Of a stretch of DNA of 64,000 nucleotides, positions 24,128 through 36,475 are shown in pieces. The stretch lies in NCBI GenBank assembly GCA_963853835.1, contig OY970829.1, positions 75,399,401 through 75,463,400 of the forward strand. The letters run 5' to 3'. This stretch comes from Calendula officinalis. Its lineage: Eukaryota; Streptophyta; Magnoliopsida; Asterales; Asteraceae. The notes beneath the pieces are model-generated. The model did no database searches, was not told the origin of the DNA, and saw only the letters and a list, made by a program, of their open reading frames with translations. Each line of letters opens with the position of its first letter. Position 1 is the stretch's first letter. The translations under genes were made by a program, and so were the position numbers.

Positions 24128-24540
24128 TGAATTGATAATTTACCGACAAGCAAACGGAAAATACAGAAGGAGGAGGATTGGGAACGGAAATGGAGATGGT
24201 GAAAGTGTGTGAAAATGGTGTGTGATTTAAGGAAGGAAGATGCCCGCCATTTTTGTTGTGTTTTAAAAAAAAATCAGTTTTGGGGAAAATTTTGGCAGGG
24301 GCGAGAGTGTTTTTGAGTTGAAAATTTTCAAGAACGAAAATATGATGACACGTCAGCAAGTGTGGGCTATGAGTAATAGGTTTCGGATTGGTGAGATGGC
24401 GGGTTTTAAAACTTGAAAACTACAAACACAAATTTCAGATTCAGATGAGCGCCTTCTTTAAAATACTCGGTAAATTCATTTGAGTTTAAAATTACGATCT
24501 ATTTCGGCAGGAGGGAAATAACAAATAATAGTTTTTAAAA

Positions 24541-25110
24541 GAGCGAATTACATCTAAGGTCCCTGTGGTTTACCACTTATTGCAGCCACAGTCCCTAAAC
24601 TTCATTAAGTACACTGGAGTCCCTGGTGTTGCCACTTTGTTGCACCCGTAGTCCCTGAAGCAAACGGACGTTAATTAAAGCTGTTAAATCTCCCATGTGC
24701 ACATCACATGATGGGTAGTATGGTAATTGTCCACCCCTTCCTCATATTTAAACCTGAGTAAATTACATGGAAGGTCCCTGTGGTATACTACTTATAACAG
24801 TCTTAGTCCATGATCTTCATTTATTACACCGGAAGTCCCTGGTGTATACACTTTGTTACACACATGTAGGCCTGTAAACGAACCAAACGTTCAACGAATC
24901 GTTTGCGAACCGTTCGGCGGGAGTTCATTTATGTTCGTTCGTTTAGCTAAACAAACGAACACAAATAAGATTTTGTGTTCGTTTAGTTAAACAAACGAAC
25001 ACGAACAAATGCCCGTTCGTTCGTGAACATCCGTTCGTGTACTTAATGAAGTTTAGGGACTGTGGCTGCAATAAGTGGTAAACCACAGGGACCTTAGATG
25101 TAATTCGCTC
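24541..25110. mobile_element. Mutator-type MITE with 9-bp target duplication
   Basis: The element is 570 bp, with long, near-perfect terminal inverted repeats of about 70 bp (left start GAGCGAATTACATCTAAGG, right end TTAGATGTAATTCGCTC). The same 9 bases TTTTTAAAA stand directly outside both ends (24532-24540 and 25111-25119). A 9-bp duplication with long inverted repeats defines Mutator-like elements. There is no transposase frame. The interior contains AACGAACAC-type repeats. It lies upstream of the cyclin gene, about 410 bp from its ATG. Confidence 0.92.
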
Positions 25111-25553
25111 TTTTTAAAATATAAATTTATAATTACCATGTACATTTCGGCGGGATTTTAAATTATATTTTTGTCAATATAAAACTATTTTTAGGTTGGT
25201 TTTGATTATTTAACTTATTTTGCCCAGAATATTTTTTAGTTCCACGAACGTTAATTACGTTTATTAAAATGCAAGAGAATGTATAATTTAGATTAAAAAT
25301 AACACTCTATTGGTTTATAACAAAAAAATAACATAATATATTCCTTTTAAGAGAAAATTAAATGAAATAAAAGATAAAGGTTGAACTCACGGCTTCTCAT
25401 AACCGATGGCACAAAGCATATATGCCACTGTAGTGAAAAATAGAATCCCAAATTAAAAAGGCGTACTAATTAAAAATAAGATTTTAATAATAACAACTAT
25501 TAATGTTGTCAATAAGAATAAGTATTATATTTTGAAAAATAATAACTAACATA

Positions 25554-25865
25554 CTTCCTCCGATTCAAAATAAGTGATACACTTTATATTTCATGGATTT
25601 TGAGGCAAAAGTTTATAATGATGGTTAAATTAAATTAATTAGATGGTAAGTGGGAAATGGGTCCCATACTTTTTAAATAAAGTGGAGTTAATGATGTTTA
25701 AAAGTAAAAGTAAGGGTAAAGGGGTCTTTTCACTTTGTTAAAGTAGATAGTTAGTGGGTGTGGGTCCCAATATTTTTGCCAAATAAGGTAAATTTTCAAA
25801 GTGTATCACTTATTTTGATACACCCCAAAAAGGAAAGTGTATCACTTATTTTGAATCGGAGGAAG
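25554..25865. mobile_element. Stowaway-type MITE, copy 3
   Basis: The ends are CTTCCTCCGATTCAAAATAA and TTATTTTGAATCGGAGGAAG, perfect inverted repeats flanked by TA. Confidence 0.9.
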
Positions 25866-26985
25866 TATTATAAACCATTAAATCATATATATCTTAATTA
25901 GTCATATTTCTTTCATTTTTCTATCAATATTTAATTAATCATGCAACTAATTCAATAACAAAATCTATTTTTAAAACAAAATATTTTTTTATTGATAACC
26001 CTTATGACTGTCAATGTTAATATCCTATATAAAAATATAAACATGTTGAATACTTTTTTTATATGACTAAGCTACTGATGTATTTCATATCAAACTTTTT
26101 TCTTTCCGTCATACATTTTTTTAACACGGTTGCAAGTCGCTTTGTGAATCGACTACTCTCATGGCGACCTCTCGTTTTGTGGGTATCCCAAAGAGTTAGA
26201 TCGGTTGAATCTCTATGAACACAATAGGTTTTTTGTTCACATTGATAAGGATTGAACATGTGATCTCCTGAAAATTTCACTTTTATAACGGCCAAATTCA
26301 ATTAGGCCATCAACTTTATCGTTATTCATACATTTTTATCAAAAATTAAATTGCACAACACTATTGGATGATTTTTGAAACATACCATATAGAAAGCAAG
26401 ATTTTAGCTAATTTGCAATCAGAACATTATCATCCACTCCTCTAATTTTTAATTGCATCCTCGTGCTATTATGTGTATTGTATTGCTAGTAGACTTTACT
26501 TGTCATCAACTCAAGTTATAATAAAGTATTTCTTAGTGTTCACACCTTACTACTCTACTATATTATATATTAGTTGTCCAAGAAATATGAAATGTGTCAA
26601 GTCTAACACTATTAAATGGATGTAAGAATTATACATGTGTTTTTTTTTTTCTTTTGGAAAAGCAATAACCATACATGATTAGATAATGCATGAACATTCC
26701 TCAACAAGATCTAAGAAAGTAATTTATATGTTTATTCATTTTGAATATCAACCCATGTGAATGATGGATTTAACAATACTTTTACACATGAAGTCTTAGT
26801 AATAAAAAGAACAGCTGGTGATAATCTACTTATATGAACTTTCGAATAAATTCCTTAAAGTTACAGATTTAATCCCTCACTAGTTAAACATTTACTATAT
26901 TTTCAAAAAAAAAATCCAAAAACAATCTTGATAAAGATTAGATCGCCTACCTTGCAAATATATATTGAGCCACCTAAAACTTGTA
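25866..26985. other. intergenic DNA, no gene seen
   Basis: No gene is supported. An 80-codon minus-strand frame at 26059-26301 has no recognisable domain and contains a stretch resembling tRNA-like repeat sequence. Confidence 0.45.
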
Positions 26986-27290
26986 TTTCCTCCGATTCAA
27001 AATAAGTGCTACACTTCCACTTTTACGGTTTTTGAAGCAAAATAGTGTAATAATGGTTAAATTAGATTAATTGAATGATTAGTGGATAATGGGTCCCACA
27101 CCTTTTGAATAAAGTGGGGTTAATGATGTTTAAAAGTAAAAAATAAGGGTAAATGAGTCATTTCACTTTGTTAAAGTAGATAGTTAGTGGGTGTGGGTCC
27201 TACTATTTTTTGCCATTTAGGGAAAGTGTAGCACTTATTTTGAATCACCCATTTATGGAAAGTGTAGCACTTATTTTGAATCGGAGGAAG
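26986..27290. mobile_element. Stowaway-type MITE, copy 4
   Basis: The ends TTTCCTCCGATTCAAAATAA and TTATTTTGAATCGGAGGAAG are flanked by TA. It is closely related to copy 3. Confidence 0.88.
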
Positions 27291-27302
27291 TATAATGGAA
27301 TG

Positions 27303-27468
27303 AGTAATGGTATTTATGCCTACTAAATATGCCTACACATGTGCCTATCAATTTGATCATGACAAGTGTCAAAATCATGAGATGATATGAAGAGAGAGAA
27401 TTAATACATGACACATGTCAAATTTAAAAATGAGTAGTCTTATAGATAGACACAAATATCATTTCTCT
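27303..27468. repeat. short MITE, family 2, copy 3
   Basis: The left end AATGGTATTTATGCCTAC and right end CACAAATATCATTTCTC, with interior GACAAGTGTCAAAAT, share the plan of the other family-2 copies. Confidence 0.5.
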
Positions 27469-27487
27469 AATGCAATATTCCTTTTAA

Positions 27488-27998
27488 GAGCATCTCCAAT
27501 GGTAGTTTTTTCAAAAGCTTATTACTATTCTAATAAGCCTTTGAAAGACTTTTTACCATTGCAATGCCTAGCTTTTTGAAAAGCTTATTGCAAAGACTTA
27601 TTCTCTACTAACCTTTTAACCATCTTTTAATGTTTGTCAATTTTAGCCCCTTATGTTTAATAACATTTCAATTTAAACCTTAGATTTGTTATATCTAAAT
27701 TCTTTATTATATTTTTATTACTTAATAAATAAATTATATAATATTTAATGTCAATTAGTATAATATTTTTGTATTAGATATTTTAAAAGATATAATATTA
27801 AAAAATTGTCAAATTATATATAGGGGTATTTATAAAACATTTGAGATAGATAAAGGTAGATTAGAAATATTATAAAAGAATAAGTTTTTGGAAAGGTTAA
27901 CCATTGGAGATGTCATTTATGAAAAAGGTTTTTTGTTAGTGAAATGTTGATGTAGCAAAACTAATAAACTTTTATGAGTTTAACAATCGGGGATGCTC
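27488..27998. mobile_element. Tourist-like (PIF/Harbinger) MITE upstream of SGS3 copy A
   Basis: The termini GAGCATCTCCAATGGTAG and ACAATCGGGGATGCTC are imperfect inverted repeats, flanked by TAA on both sides (27485-27487 and 27999-28001). This is the 3-bp target choice of PIF/Harbinger elements. It is 511 bp and non-coding, and ends about 200 bp before the likely transcription start of the SGS3 gene. Confidence 0.8.
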
Positions 27999-28199
27999 TA
28001 AGAAGAAAAAAAATGCAATGATTGAAAAAGAATGCAATAAAACAAAACGTGTTGATCAAAAATAGGAAAGAGTGGTTCAAATATCAACATCAATGATAAA
28101 ATTGTTTTAACAGTGATAAAAGTTGAAAAGTTGAAGGGCTAGTTTTGTAATTGAGCGAATTGCACGATGAAATTCCGGACATCAATTCAATCTCTGTGA

Positions 28200-28820
28200 A
28201 TATAAACACACTCAACATTGGTCTTTTTCCTGTACTATCACACACATTTCCACGGCGGTATCTGTTCGATTTCCCACCGATTATCCGCCGGTTCCATTGA
28301 ACTACAACAGTGTATCTTCTTCAGGTAGTCTCTGTATACTTCAATTTCCTCTAATCGTTGTTTTTTTTACAAATAGTTTGTTGCCGCCGTGAGAATCGTA
28401 TCTCCACCTCTTTTTGATCGTGTTATCTGTAATTATACTTCAATTATAGAATATGAACACTCAAGATCATTTGATCTTTGTGCGTATATACATTAAACAT
28501 TATCTGTACGGATATCGAAATGCTTGCGTTTTTTTAAAACCCTGGCTAGGGTTTTATAAAGTTGATGCGTCCAGATCCTAATATAAGTTGTAATCAACTT
28601 CGATTAAAGAGTTTAACCTAATAATATATGTGAATGTGATGATGATCTGTTCATGAATCTGTAATTTCGTACATTATCTGTTAATATTTGGGATCTAAAT
28701 GTAACTTTCATGTAAAATGCTGAAATTGATCAAATTGATTTTGAAATCACTACTTGCAAAAGTACAGTAAACTTAAAAACATACAGCATATTTTAATTTT
28801 GGATGTGAATCTATTTACAG
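28200..28820 (+). promoter_or_regulatory. probable 5' UTR exon and UTR intron of SGS3 copy A
   Basis: A TATA-like GAATATAAAC near 28198 precedes a C/T-rich leader. TCTTCTTCAG followed by GTAGTCTCTG near 28324 is a good donor, and ATTTACAG at 28813-28820 abuts the ATG. Transcript evidence is not available here. Confidence 0.5.
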
Positions 28821-31082
28821 ATGAGTTCTAAAAGGGGAGGTGGTCAGTCAAACAAGGGAAAAAGCGTAGCCACTAGTTCTGATTTCGGAGTTGATCAATT
28901 GAACCAAACAGTCCAGAATGTAAACCTTGATTCCAACCAGGATGGTGCTTGGGAGGTTTTCTCTAAAAAAAACAAAAATAAAGCTGGAAATGGTACTTCT
29001 TCCAAACAATCGGGTTCTCAGAATCCTAAACCAAACCAATGGGCTCAAACTGACGCCAACAGAACTGGTGGGCGGGGCAATGGGCAGGTTCGGGCTCCAA
29101 ATAACCCACGGGCTAGCCAAACGGGCGGCAGAGGTGGTTCAACCAACCAACCAATGAACAGATACTATGAAAATAATTACATTCCTGGCCCGAATGCGAT
29201 TCCTCCACCACTTCAAAATGGTTGGAACTTTAAAAGAGATAATGTCTCACGCCCGAATCCTCCAGTTGTGGAAGAACAGTTTGAAGATCATCAAGAAACA
29301 GAGGAAATTGAAGCAACTGATTCTGAAGAAGAGCTTCTGAGTGATGACTATGATTCAGATGATATCCCTGAAAGCCATGAATCAAGAAAGAAAAACAGGT
29401 GGTATGCTGAGTTTTTTGATACTTTGGATAAGTTGACCATTGACCAGGTCAACGAGCCAACTAGACAATGGCATTGCCCTGCCTGCCAGAACGGGCCTGG
29501 TGCTATTGAATGGTACAAGAGCCTACAGTCTCTTGTGTCTCATGCAAAAACAATCGGGTCAAAACGAGTCAAGATTCATAGAAATCTTGCAGAAATTCTC
29601 GGGGAGGAAATGAGAAGAAAAGGAGCATCGGTTGTGCCAGCTGGCGAATCGTTCGGGCAGTGGAAAGGATTGAACGAAGTTGTCAAAGATCGGGAAATCG
29701 TGTGGCCACCAACGGTTGTGATTATGAATACTCAACTTGGACAAAACGAAAACAATAAGGTATAATATTATAATTCTTGTTAATTTATGTATGTTTAATA
29801 AAATAAATTATAATGTATTATAATATTAAAATTACTTTCAGTGGGAAGGAATGGGAAACCCCGAGCTACTTGATTATTTCGGGTCATATGCAGCAGAAAA
29901 GGCCCGTCATTCATACGGGCCAAAAGGGCACAGGGGTATGAGTGTGTTGATCTTCCAATCTTCAGCTGTTGGATACACAGAAGCTGAACGATTAAGCAAG
30001 CATTTTGAACAACAAGGTACAGACCGAGATGCGTGGGATCATCGCCGAGTTCTATTCTATCCAGGTGGAAAGCGACAGCTGTACGGTTACATGGCAACAA
30101 AACAAGATATGGATCTCTTCAATCAGCATTCTCACGGTCTCTCATCTGCTGTTTTTAAAGGTTTTGAAATGTGTTCTGACTTGTTTTTTTATGTTTGATT
30201 TAGGGAAAATGAAATTGAAATTTGAGATGGTTTCTTACCAAGAAAAGGTAGTTAACCAACTGAAACAAATGAATGAGGATAACCAACAGTTACATTGGTA
30301 TAAAAACAAAGTTGGAGAAGAAAAAAGGCACTCAAAAGCACTTGAAGAATCACTAGGAGTTGTATCTCAAAAACTAAGGAAAAAGGAAGAAGAAAATCGT
30401 CTTGTTAGGGAGAGAACACAACGGTATCATGACCAAAATAAGGAAGAGGTAATATTTAAAAAAAAAAAATTAATGTCATAAATGGTCCTTTAAATAACCA
30501 CATATTTCAACTTTGCTCCTTTCTTTTTCAAAGTTCCAAACTCATTCATTTTATGTATGATTTTAAAGGACTGTCCATGCAATAAAACGGTACATCAAGG
30601 ATAGATGGATTAGCTTGATTTAAAAGAACATTAAAAAAACTTAATCAGCTTTTTTTTAAAAAAATTAGCTTAATTTCATGATGTGATTTTGGATAGATGG
30701 ATTACCAAGAACAATTCTTCAAAGAGCAGCTGAAGGTAATTCAAGATGCTCGAAATGCAAAAGAAGGGCATTTTGATAAGATGCAACAGGAAGAATGCAT
30801 TGCAGTTGGTCCACAAAAGAGGTATAATAATTTTTCATAAAAAAATATTTGTAATTAATTATATATATTGATTATTATCAATTATGTGTTTGTTATACAT
30901 ACAGTGAAGAGAAGTTTGAAGAGATGAAGGAGTTTGAGGAAGACAGAGAGAAGTTGGTGAAATTGCATGAGGAGAGAATGGCTGAAACAAAGAACAAGTA
31001 CTGGAAAGAAGTACTCGAGTTAGAGCAACAGTTTGATGCTGAGTTGACTCGGTTGATGGAGAAGCACACCCCAAAACCATGA
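28821..31082 (+). CDS. SGS3: SUPPRESSOR OF GENE SILENCING 3, copy A
   Basis: Five coding exons (28821-29759, 29842-30136, 30204-30448, 30697-30821, 30905-31082) give 593 residues; Arabidopsis SGS3 has about 625. The product binds dsRNA with 5' overhangs and works with RDR6 in cytoplasmic bodies to turn cleaved RNA into dsRNA for trans-acting and antiviral siRNAs. Residues 1-190 are disordered and Gly/Asn/Gln-rich, ending in an acidic stretch. The zf-XS zinc finger starts at W217-H-C-P-A-C. The XS domain spans roughly 290-410 across exons 1 and 2. A Gln/Glu/Lys-rich coiled coil fills the rest. All splice sites are GT/AG and frames join cleanly. A leader exon near 28.2-28.33 kb and a UTR intron ending TATTTACAG right before ATG are likely. 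All key features are intact. Its inverted partner is at 41100-43415. Confidence 0.93.
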
Positions 31083-31267
31083 TATTGAAAAACGTATGAT
31101 TTTTATTTTATTTCCTTTTATATCGCTAATCGGTTTGGAATGGGATTACTAAATCAGGGACATGGTTAACTAACTATGGGATTTTGAAGCATAAACATCA
31201 TATTTGCTTTAATTGATTCCCAGTACTTATATATTTTTGAGTCAATTATCACGCCATTAGTTACAAA

Positions 31268-31470
31268 TAGTGGTGCACATAAAACCGGTTTACGAACCGG
31301 AACCGGTTTGGAACCTGTTCTGGTTTTGGACCGGTTTTCAAACCGGATCCGTAGAACCGGTTTGGAAATAGATGTTACATTACTTTTAGAACCGGTTTTG
31401 ACCCAATCCGAACCGGTTTTGAAACTGGTTCGGTTTTGATTTTGATTTTGATCCGGTGTGTGCATGTCTA
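31268..31470. mobile_element. hAT-type MITE at the 3' side of SGS3 copy A
   Basis: The ends TAGTGGTGCACATAAAACCGG (left) and TCCGGTGTGTGCATGTCTA (right) are inverted repeats. The interior is full of AACCGGTTT motifs. The flanks GTTACAAA and GTTACAAC agree in 7 of 8 positions, fitting the 8-bp target duplication of hAT elements. Confidence 0.75.
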
Positions 31471-32237
31471 GTTACAACAAAGTGATTTGTACATAATATA
31501 AGTTGATCTATATACGACAAATAAGTACATTAGAGCAATCCGAGTGGGGTGGTTTCCCCAACGGCGACGACTTAATTAATTTTTTTTTTTTTTTTTTAAA
31601 ACCGTTAAAAGGCATTAAATTAAATTTGTTTCAAACAGTCTATATAATTATTAAATACAACTCTATATGTTCCTGATTCTAATACATCTATTTCATTCTC
31701 TTCTACGTTTCACATTCTTTTCCATTCTAGAGTGGTGATATACAATTTATTTTGTCTATAGTCTATATATACAATTTATTTCTTTTGTGTTTCGGTAGAC
31801 ATGCTGTTCAAGTATGTGAAGTTCAAGTATGTGAAGTAGTACTACTCCGAAAAAATATGAAAATAAAATCTAAAGATACGCCTATCAACCTTTGTCATGG
31901 TTTAGTGAAGCATATCGTTGTAACTCATATACCCAATATAGACAATTGAGTTTATTTTTTAAATTTAATGAGTGCTTTTTAACATAATGAAGCTTTTAAA
32001 TTTAAATTTAATATAATGTTTATCTTTACGGTTGATCACTCGTTCCACAGTCTAAACTCTAAAGTCCAAAATGAATAGGGCCTTCCATACCATACCATGC
32101 ACCGCCAGCTCATCTGTGGATTGTTGTGATGAATCGCCACGTCAGTCTCATGCAACGCGCCACAAAGGCACACTACAGATTCTCTCACCCATCTTCAACA
32201 AACGCATGCAGAAGCAGTCACCTGAATTCAATCGATA
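31471..32237. other. spacer with a probable transposon end
   Basis: From about 31529 a TTAGAGCAATCCGAGTGG stretch, followed by CCCCAACGGCGACGAC and a poly-T run, resembles the 5' end of a Harbinger-type element. No partner end is clear. A 65-codon frame at 31752-31949 is not recognisable. Confidence 0.35.
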
Positions 32238-33116
32238 ATGGAGGATATTACCGATAATAAAGTAATTTTCGACTTCCATCCTTTCTTCCATGTTTACAAA
32301 ATGGCGTTGTAAAAAGACTCATGGATACTCCCATCCGTCAACAGATCCCGAAACCGGCGTTATCTCCAAAGACGTCATCATTTCCCAACATCCAAAAGTC
32401 TCCGCCCGACTCTACCTACCCACCGGCGGCGGTAAACTCCGGCCACTCCTAATCTACTTTCACGGCGGCGCGTTCTCCATCGATTCCGCTTTCTCCACTC
32501 TCTATCACGCCCACCTCAACACCCTAACAGCCGCCGCCGGTGTAGTCGCCGTCTCCGTCGAGTACAGACTCGCACCGGAGCACCCAATCCCGGGAAGATT
32601 GCTGGGAAGCCCTAAAATGGGTCCAACAATCAGTGGATAAAAGAACACGCCGATCTGAACCGGGTTTACTTAGCCGGCGATAGCGCTGGAGGCAACATCG
32701 CACACAATATAGCTGTGCGGGCCGGCATGGAAGAGGTGGGACCGGATTTGAAGATTGTGGGCATGGCGTTGGTTCATCCGTACTTCGAATTCGGGGAATC
32801 AGATAAGCTATGGATGCATATTTGTCCGGGTTCAAGTGGGGTTAATGACCCGAGAGTGAACCCGGCAGCGGAACCGGGTTTGTTGGAAAAGATAGCGTGT
32901 GGGAAGGTGCAGGTGTTTGTAGCTGGGGAAGATATGCTTAGAGAGAGTGGATGGAGGTGCTACGAGACATTAAAGAATAGTGGGTGGAATGGTGACGTGG
33001 ATATTATGGAGTCCGAAGGGGAGGATCACGTGTTTCATTTGCTTAAACCAAATTGTGAGGCCGCACACAAACTCGTCTCATCGTTGGCTTCTTTTTTACA
33101 ATTAAAGGGCAAGTGA
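32238..33116 (+). pseudogene. carboxylesterase (CXE/GID1-like alpha/beta hydrolase) pseudogene
   Basis: The start MEDITDNKVIFDFHPFFHVYK is typical of plant CXE esterases (about 310-330 residues). The reading frame is then broken at least four times: near 32301 and 32335 (one base missing each), near 32597 (several bases missing after HPIP) and near 32637 (one-base shift before WIKEHADL). Between the breaks, family landmarks remain: HGGA at 32461 (the oxyanion-hole motif is normally HGGG), EYRLAPEHP, GDSAGGN with the nucleophile Ser, the acid in GEDMLRESGW and the His of EDHVFH. Members hydrolyse ester substrates such as plant metabolite esters; GID1 relatives bind gibberellin. This copy cannot make a full protein. 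The 3' half (32715-33116) is an intact frame, so the decay may be recent or the breaks may partly be assembly error. Confidence 0.85.
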
Positions 33117-34517
33117 TCAAGTGAATCATCTACGTAGTGATATACAGTATATATATTTGTGTTTCAAAATAGTAACTCTTTTGTATCAGAAATCAGAATA
33201 ATAAACCTAAATAAAAGATGTTAAGAACATGTTTTTTTTTTTTTTTTGTAAAATAATCATCGTATATAAAAGTATCTAGAGGAAAACATGTGGTCATAAA
33301 ATATGGTCACATTGGTTTCATATATTCTAGTATGAATATTGAAGATGTAACGAGCGTTGTAACGTCCGCATTACGTTGCGGGTTTAATTGGCTAGCATAA
33401 TTATATAAAACAATGAAATATATTTATATTTTTTAAGACCTCTTGTATCATTATAAAAGAAATGTTTGTGTTATAAAAATACAATGTGAAGATATTTTTA
33501 TTAAATAAATATATATTAGATATAAATAAATACATATTAATTAAATATACATCACAAATTGGAGTCAATATACATATAATTAAATAATAGCCTATAACTC
33601 GTGATAAATCACGGGTGGCTTATAAAAACTTCCTAATACTTTTATAATTTTAATAATATTTTTACCATTCTTGATATACACCACATGATAAAATTACGAT
33701 AAACCTCAAAATTTCTAAATGTTCAAGTTAAGGTCGTTTATACAATAATGTTGACCAAATTGTATTTTTGTGTGTGTGTGGATTTTAAGGTCTTCATGAG
33801 TCTGTTTGTACAAAAATGACTTAGGTCCATATCTTACCTTGTGAAATCTCTATTTGCGACAGACATTGTTGCAATAGTATAATAAGTCTGATCTTGTAAT
33901 GGGTCAACATCATTGTTGTGCACGAAACGGGTCAGACTCCGTGTTGATAGATGGCGAGACCACAAATGAAGAACCACCAATAAGAAACCACATGAATTAT
34001 TTATGTAGTTTACAATATTATATATCTTATTCAGGTAATTCACTATCACATAATTTGCATTTGATGTCACCCAAAACACTTTCTATATAAAAATAAAAAT
34101 AAACACAATCTCTTAAAGCTCATCTTTAATAAATCGAAATGGTTTTAGAAGCTTACGTTAATCTACAATCAACATAAACACCCACATAATCTGGTATCGA
34201 GTATTGAACACTCACAATTCTCTACCTGGAAAAAAAAAATCAAACCCATTTCAATTTTGACTTTAAAAGAAGTCAAAGAGACCTCACCCTGATTGTTTTA
34301 CGAAAATTTCGAGGGTCTTCAGGATCCTCAAAAGGTTAAGCTCCAACTAACATAACATACAAAGTCAACCCACATGAACAAATATCTGCAATCTAACACA
34401 AAAACGATTCACCATTTTATTATGAAATAAAGTTAAAACTTTAATTAAACAATAGTCATATCTAATTACTCAAAAGTATCTTCCCGTCATATTCATTTTA
34501 AGATAAACTTCAGGGTC
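33117..34517. other. intergenic DNA with a weak Helitron-like end
   Basis: No gene is seen. At 33366-33397 CCGCATTACGTTGCGG can form a hairpin and is followed by TTTAATTGGCTAG, which resembles a Helitron 3' end. The next base is C rather than T and no 5' end was found. A second small hairpin, CGTGATAAATCACG, lies near 33600. Confidence 0.35.
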
Positions 34518-35002
34518 GATCTTGTCAGTTTGTGGGGTTCCATCTTAAAACCAATTGGTTGTAAGAGAAGTAGCCCAGGACCCTTAGGTTAGTGCCAACG
34601 CACGCGTCGAGGCAACGTCAACAGCCGTCAGGGGGTGATGCCTTTGGCACCACCCCGTCGTGGGAGCCGTCACCAAAAACACGTCGTGGTTGAGACGGGT
34701 AGGGGATGGCGTCGTGGGGCTTTTTGTGAGGGAGGAGGGGGGTTAAATGGAATATTTTAAGGGTTAGTGATGTGTTAGTGATGGGTTATGGTTGGCACGA
34801 CCGTGTCAGTAGCGTGTCGGTAAGGATGTGATGATTTGGCGCTACTGACGGGTTTAGTGACGCGCCACTGTTGGGAGAGGCCTTATAAGCACATTACCGG
34901 TTCATATCTTGTCCAATGTGGGACATCTCAACACGCCAGTTTGTGGGGTTCCATCTTAAAACCAATTGGTTTTAAGATGGAACCCCACAAACTGACAGAT
35001 CT
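34518..35002. repeat. composite inverted-repeat element with a 58-bp perfect palindrome
   Basis: GTCAGTTTGTGGGGTTCC at 34524 is the start of an arm of about 38 bp that returns inverted at 34957-34998. At the right end a second direct copy of the arm makes a perfect palindrome at 34937-34994, centred on CCAATTGG. The interior is GC-rich, with TGTCCAATGTGGGACATCTC, a motif common in plant LTR sequences. At least two repeats seem nested. No coding frame. Confidence 0.6.
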
Positions 35003-35728
35003 AAGCTAGTGTTCCAACAGTAGATTTCGGTTGCGAGTGAAATAACCAGACTGCCAAACACACAACCCGTGAAGTATATAACAGTAGAATGTTGAATATC
35101 CTACCCTATATATGAGGCCTAAATTTGAAGAGGGTTTGACACCATGGCAATTCCAAGCATTCCTATTCGTCCATAATGCCACTTGGAATTCCCTGATTGG
35201 TCCACGTCATTTGCACTAATACAAACGAATCTGGTACAACTTACGGTCTACATTCATACACTCCATATACGGCAAACGAATCTGGTACGGCTTACGGTCT
35301 ACATTCATATGCTCCATATACGGCTTCCTACATACAAGGAAACAAATAAATAACTATTTAAAAGATTCTACATACAAGGAAACAAATAAATATTTAAAAG
35401 ATCAATCAGCGACTCAATCGTATTTATTCAGAAGTGATACACGACTCAATATAATTTCCTTAAAACCGGCATTCTATGATTACGGCATAAAAAGCTGGAT
35501 TGTGCAACGGAACCAGACTTCAAATATTACAGATTACGGCATAAAAAGCTGGATTCTTCATTTAATAAAATGCCCGTGTAACATTTCTTCATTTACCGTT
35601 TTTTTGTACAAAATCATCATCACATCTATCGATTATTATGTCATTTAGAAATATATAAAGTTTTTGGACATTTTTCTACATACTAAAATTTACAGCATAC
35701 CCGCCCATCGGGAGGGTTTTGTAGCTAG
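35003..35728 (+). mobile_element. 3' end region of a plus-strand Helitron-like element
   Basis: At 35698-35728 the sequence ACCCGCCCATCGGGAGGGT can form a stem with one mismatch, followed by TTTGTAG and CTAG, then a TA microsatellite (35729-35745). This is the Helitron 3' pattern. The 5' end is not located, so the left coordinate is only nominal. Upstream, near 35222-35330, a unit with ACGAATCTGGTAC ... CTCCATATACGGC is tandemly duplicated. Confidence 0.45.
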
Positions 35729-35745
35729 TATATATATATATATAT

Positions 35746-36344
35746 AAATACGTATTCAAACTTTATTTAAAGATGACCAATCCAGATATTCATGAAACAA
35801 CGGGTCGAAAACATCACCACATCTACTCAAGCTAACTACATAATTCAGTTTCACCATTATCACTAATAAAAAAATAAGAAATTGGTAAAGTAATCAGGAC
35901 CCCTTCCTCGCTATCAAAGATAGCATAAGCAAGAGCTCTATAATTTTCAAACTTACTTAAACTCACTGGTGGCTTATAGAATTTTTACAATATTTTCATA
36001 AACTCATAATCTTTTTATAATTCCAAAAAAGAATTTACTAATTAATCAAAAAAAGAATACCGGTGTTGAAATTGTGTATGATCACTCACAAGATGAACAC
36101 TTTAAAGGCTAAAACTTTAAAAATAACTCCAAACGACGTATAGCTTTAAGTTCTATTACGTCACTTAAGAACAACATACGCTTCAGTTGAACAAACATAA
36201 GTTACTTAACTCTTAATAATTTCTGTTTTCAAATAGCATAAACCCCGCAAAAACTTGGAACGCTTTCTGAAATTTTTGATGACAAATTTTGCACCCTAAA
36301 AATCAAGAAAACATAGCTAAAATTAAATAATTACACATACAAAA
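35746..36344. other. AT-rich DNA, no gene seen
   Basis: No supported coding frame or complete transposon. Confidence 0.45.
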
Positions 36345-36475
36345 AGACTAAACCTCTAGAATGAAACTGGTATCGTGAAAACATGCCTTTTGATGAAGCT
36401 CCAATCACAAGTTTATAGATACTAACCTTTCCAATTTCTTGTTTAATTGCATCTACAACATCATCAGATTCAATT
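36345..36475 (-). pseudogene. USP-like domain fragment of a receptor-kinase/U-box type gene
   Basis: The minus strand reads ESDDVVDAIKQEIGK, then VSIYKLVIGASSKGMFSR, without a stop. This pattern (a short helix, then a strand ending KLVIGASS-G-F-R) is typical of the C-terminal part of the universal-stress-protein-like domain at the N-terminus of many plant U-box kinases. No kinase or U-box sequence is found nearby. Small exon-like pieces on the same strand, with plausible splice sites near 37.1 and 39.2 kb, could belong to the same decayed or captured gene. I infer a gene fragment, possibly moved by a transposon. Confidence 0.4.
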
